Positions 62,784-64,000 of a stretch of DNA of 64,000 bases are shown one piece after another. The position numbers were made by a program, and so were the translations under genes. Below the pieces are notes generated by a model. That model had not been told where the DNA came from, ran no database searches, and saw only the letters and a list, made by a program, of their open reading frames with translations. Positions within the stretch are counted from its first letter, which is position 1. The number at the start of each line of letters is the position of its first letter. The stretch comes from an uncultured Bacteroidales bacterium. GTDB taxonomy: Bacteria > Bacteroidota > Bacteroidia > Bacteroidales > Bacteroidaceae. The stretch spans positions 62,001 to 126,000 of the forward strand of contig CADBWR010000003.1 in NCBI GenBank assembly GCA_902798425.1, in the 5' to 3' direction.

Positions 62784-63425
62784 ATGGAACAAATGATACC
62801 ATACAAGGAGTTAAAGGCTTTGGGAAATGTGCCTATAGGCATCGAAGTGTTGCAGAGCTTGTATGCCGACTATCGGTCGCCCAACATGCATATTGCTATG
62901 CTTGAGAAGAAGGGGGTGTTGATTCGTCTGAAGCGTGGCCTGTATGTGGTGTCGCCCGAAATTAGCGGCAAGGAGCTTTCTGTTGGTCTTATTGCCAACC
63001 ATCTTTATGGTCCCTCATACGTTTCTCTTCACTGGGCATTAAGGCGGTATGGGTTGATTCCTGAACGAGTTTATTCCGTAACTTCTGTTACCACCCGCCA
63101 TACACGTGAATTCGAGAATTCTTTGGGACGTTTCACTTACAAGGGAGTCTCCAAGGATTATTTTCCTATTGGCATTAAGATTCAGGAAGAGGCTGGCGTG
63201 AACTATCTGATGGCTTCGCCAGAGAAAGCGCTGTGCGACATGCTGATGCAGGAGAAGTATGTGCCTGACCAGTCAATGTCAAGGCTTGGAGTGTTCTTTG
63301 AAGAAGATATGCGAATTGATATTGATGATTTGCGGCAAATGAATCCAGAGATAATTCGCCAGTGTATGGAGACAGGTAATAAGAAGCAAATATTATCCAA
63401 TGTTTTAAAACTGATGCAGCGATGA
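62784..63425 (+). CDS. abiEi: AbiEi-type antitoxin (type IV toxin-antitoxin family)
   Basis: 213 residues from the ATG at 62784-62786, chosen because the -7 promoter box ends 8 bp upstream; the frame is open to 62745, but that would begin inside the promoter. An N-terminal winged helix (YKELKALGNVPIGIEVLQSLYADYRSPNMHIAMLEKKGVLIRLKRGLYVV) is followed by the AbiEi C-terminal domain (YGPSYVSLHWALRRYGLIPERVYSVTSVTTRHTREF, NYLMASPEKALCDML). The stop overlaps the next start as ATGA. It should repress the operon and counter the nucleotidyltransferase toxin. This is the only plus-strand operon here. Confidence 0.88.
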   Translation: MEQMIPYKELKALGNVPIGIEVLQSLYADYRSPNMHIAMLEKKGVLIRLKRGLYVVSPEISGKELSVGLIANHLYGPSYVSLHWALRRYGLIPERVYSVTSVTTRHTREFENSLGRFTYKGVSKDYFPIGIKIQEEAGVNYLMASPEKALCDMLMQEKYVPDQSMSRLGVFFEEDMRIDIDDLRQMNPEIIRQCMETGNKKQILSNVLKLMQR

Positions 63426-64000
63426 CAATATTCGATGAAATGGTAGCGGCACAGAATCCGCAAAATCCTGAAGAAAAGATTAATGTTCAACATGAGGTTA
63501 TGCAGCAGATAGCTCTGTCTGGACTTCAGCGTGGTGGCTTCTTTGAACATGCAGCTTTCTATGGAGGCACTTGTCTGCGCATATTTCATGGCTTACGACG
63601 ATTCTCTGAGGATATGGATTTTACGTTGACAGAAAAGCGTAATGATATCCATTTGGAAGACTACTTTCCGCAAATAATCGAGGCCTTCAAGTTTACAGGA
63701 AGAGAAGTGGATATTATAAAGAAAGAGAAGAAAATCTTTGGCAAAGTTGAGTCAGCTTTCTTAAAGGACAATACCGATGTTTATGATATCGCCTTTAGAA
63801 CAGAAAAGACTGTAAAGGTTAAAATAGAATTGGACACCAATCCGCCTCTAGATTTCGAAACAGAGCAGAAGATACTATTTAAACCTTTCTCATTCATGGT
63901 TCGTTGTGTTACACTGTCTGACCTGTATGCGGGCAAGATGCATGCGTTGGCATTCCGAAACTGGAAGACACGTGTAAAGGGGCGCGACTGGTACGACTTT
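63422..64000 (+). CDS. abiEii: AbiEii-type nucleotidyltransferase toxin (truncated by the right edge)
   Basis: 193 codons are visible; the frame is open at 64000. The nucleotidyltransferase signature is AFYGGTCLRIFHGLRRFSED followed by MDF (Gly48-Gly49, then Asp64 and Asp66), matching the GG-x-LR...RFSxDxDF pattern of AbiEii. SDLYAGKMHALAFRNWKTRVKGRDWYDF is the typical second conserved block. Such proteins modify tRNA or another target with nucleotides and act as abortive-infection or toxin modules. The start overlaps the antitoxin stop (ATGA). Confidence 0.9.
   Translation, partial: MTIFDEMVAAQNPQNPEEKINVQHEVMQQIALSGLQRGGFFEHAAFYGGTCLRIFHGLRRFSEDMDFTLTEKRNDIHLEDYFPQIIEAFKFTGREVDIIKKEKKIFGKVESAFLKDNTDVYDIAFRTEKTVKVKIELDTNPPLDFETEQKILFKPFSFMVRCVTLSDLYAGKMHALAFRNWKTRVKGRDWYDF

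Noticed and set aside
62523-62792. 89-codon minus-strand frame between porP and abiE
   Set aside because: It spans the triplet repeat and the abiE promoter and has no coding features.

Overview
The window is a chromosomal segment of a plant-cell-wall-degrading Bacteroidales bacterium, most likely Prevotella or a close relative (Xylanibacter/Segatella). The evidence is the Bacteroidetes -7 promoter box TAnnTTTG, the absence of Shine-Dalgarno sequences, type IX secretion (T9SS) genes, Prevotella-style C-terminal sorting tails ending in NGKKVVxK, and a xylanase-feruloyl esterase fusion resembling Xyn10D-Fae1A of Prevotella ruminicola. Almost every gene lies on the minus strand; only the abiE-like pair at the right edge is on the plus strand.

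Region 1 (1-5762): an ECF sigma factor, a one-pass membrane protein (probable anti-sigma factor) and a secreted protein are coupled by ATGA overlaps. They are followed by a TlpA-like thioredoxin protein and the start of an outer-membrane beta-barrel protein that runs off the left edge.

Region 2 (5827-53563): a 48-kb xylan/arabinoxylan/glucuronoxylan degradation locus. It has five minus-strand transcription units, headed by genes starting at 53563, 41452, 30587, 22768 and 20838. It encodes GH115 alpha-glucuronidase, GH3 beta-xylosidase/glucosidase (two), GH95, GH31 alpha-xylosidase, three GH10 xylanases (one fused to a CE1 feruloyl esterase), four GH43-family proteins (one with tandem GH43-CBM6), CE15 glucuronoyl esterase and several CE1, CE6-like, BD-FAE-like and type-B esterases. 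Together these would cut the xylan backbone, remove arabinose, (methyl)glucuronate, acetyl, feruloyl and fucosyl/galactosyl decorations, and release xylose. No SusC/SusD pair and no regulator gene is present. All five unit promoters carry the same layout: a -7 box and two TGTnnCA half-sites exactly 31 and 52 bp upstream of it (21 bp apart), which points to one shared regulator encoded elsewhere. A two-gene module (CxxCH-containing PD40 lipoprotein plus polytopic DUF6057-like protein) occurs twice, and a chimeric esterase pseudogene (about 23.17-23.64 kb) records past duplication and deletion.

Region 3 (53751-56350): an outer-membrane protein, a cupin lipoprotein and a small beta-barrel protein, with a repeat-rich spacer.

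Region 4 (56438-62392): the T9SS core operon porP-gldK-gldL-gldM-gldN. Several enzymes of Region 2 carry T9SS-type tails, so this machine plausibly exports them.

Region 5 (62784-64000): an AbiEi/AbiEii-type toxin-antitoxin pair, the toxin truncated by the window edge.

The window also contains a striking class of short degenerate heptanucleotide arrays (4-6 units of 7 nt). They sit at gene junctions and also in-frame inside several enzymes. Three intergenic regions carry triplet repeats with a 21-22 bp period.
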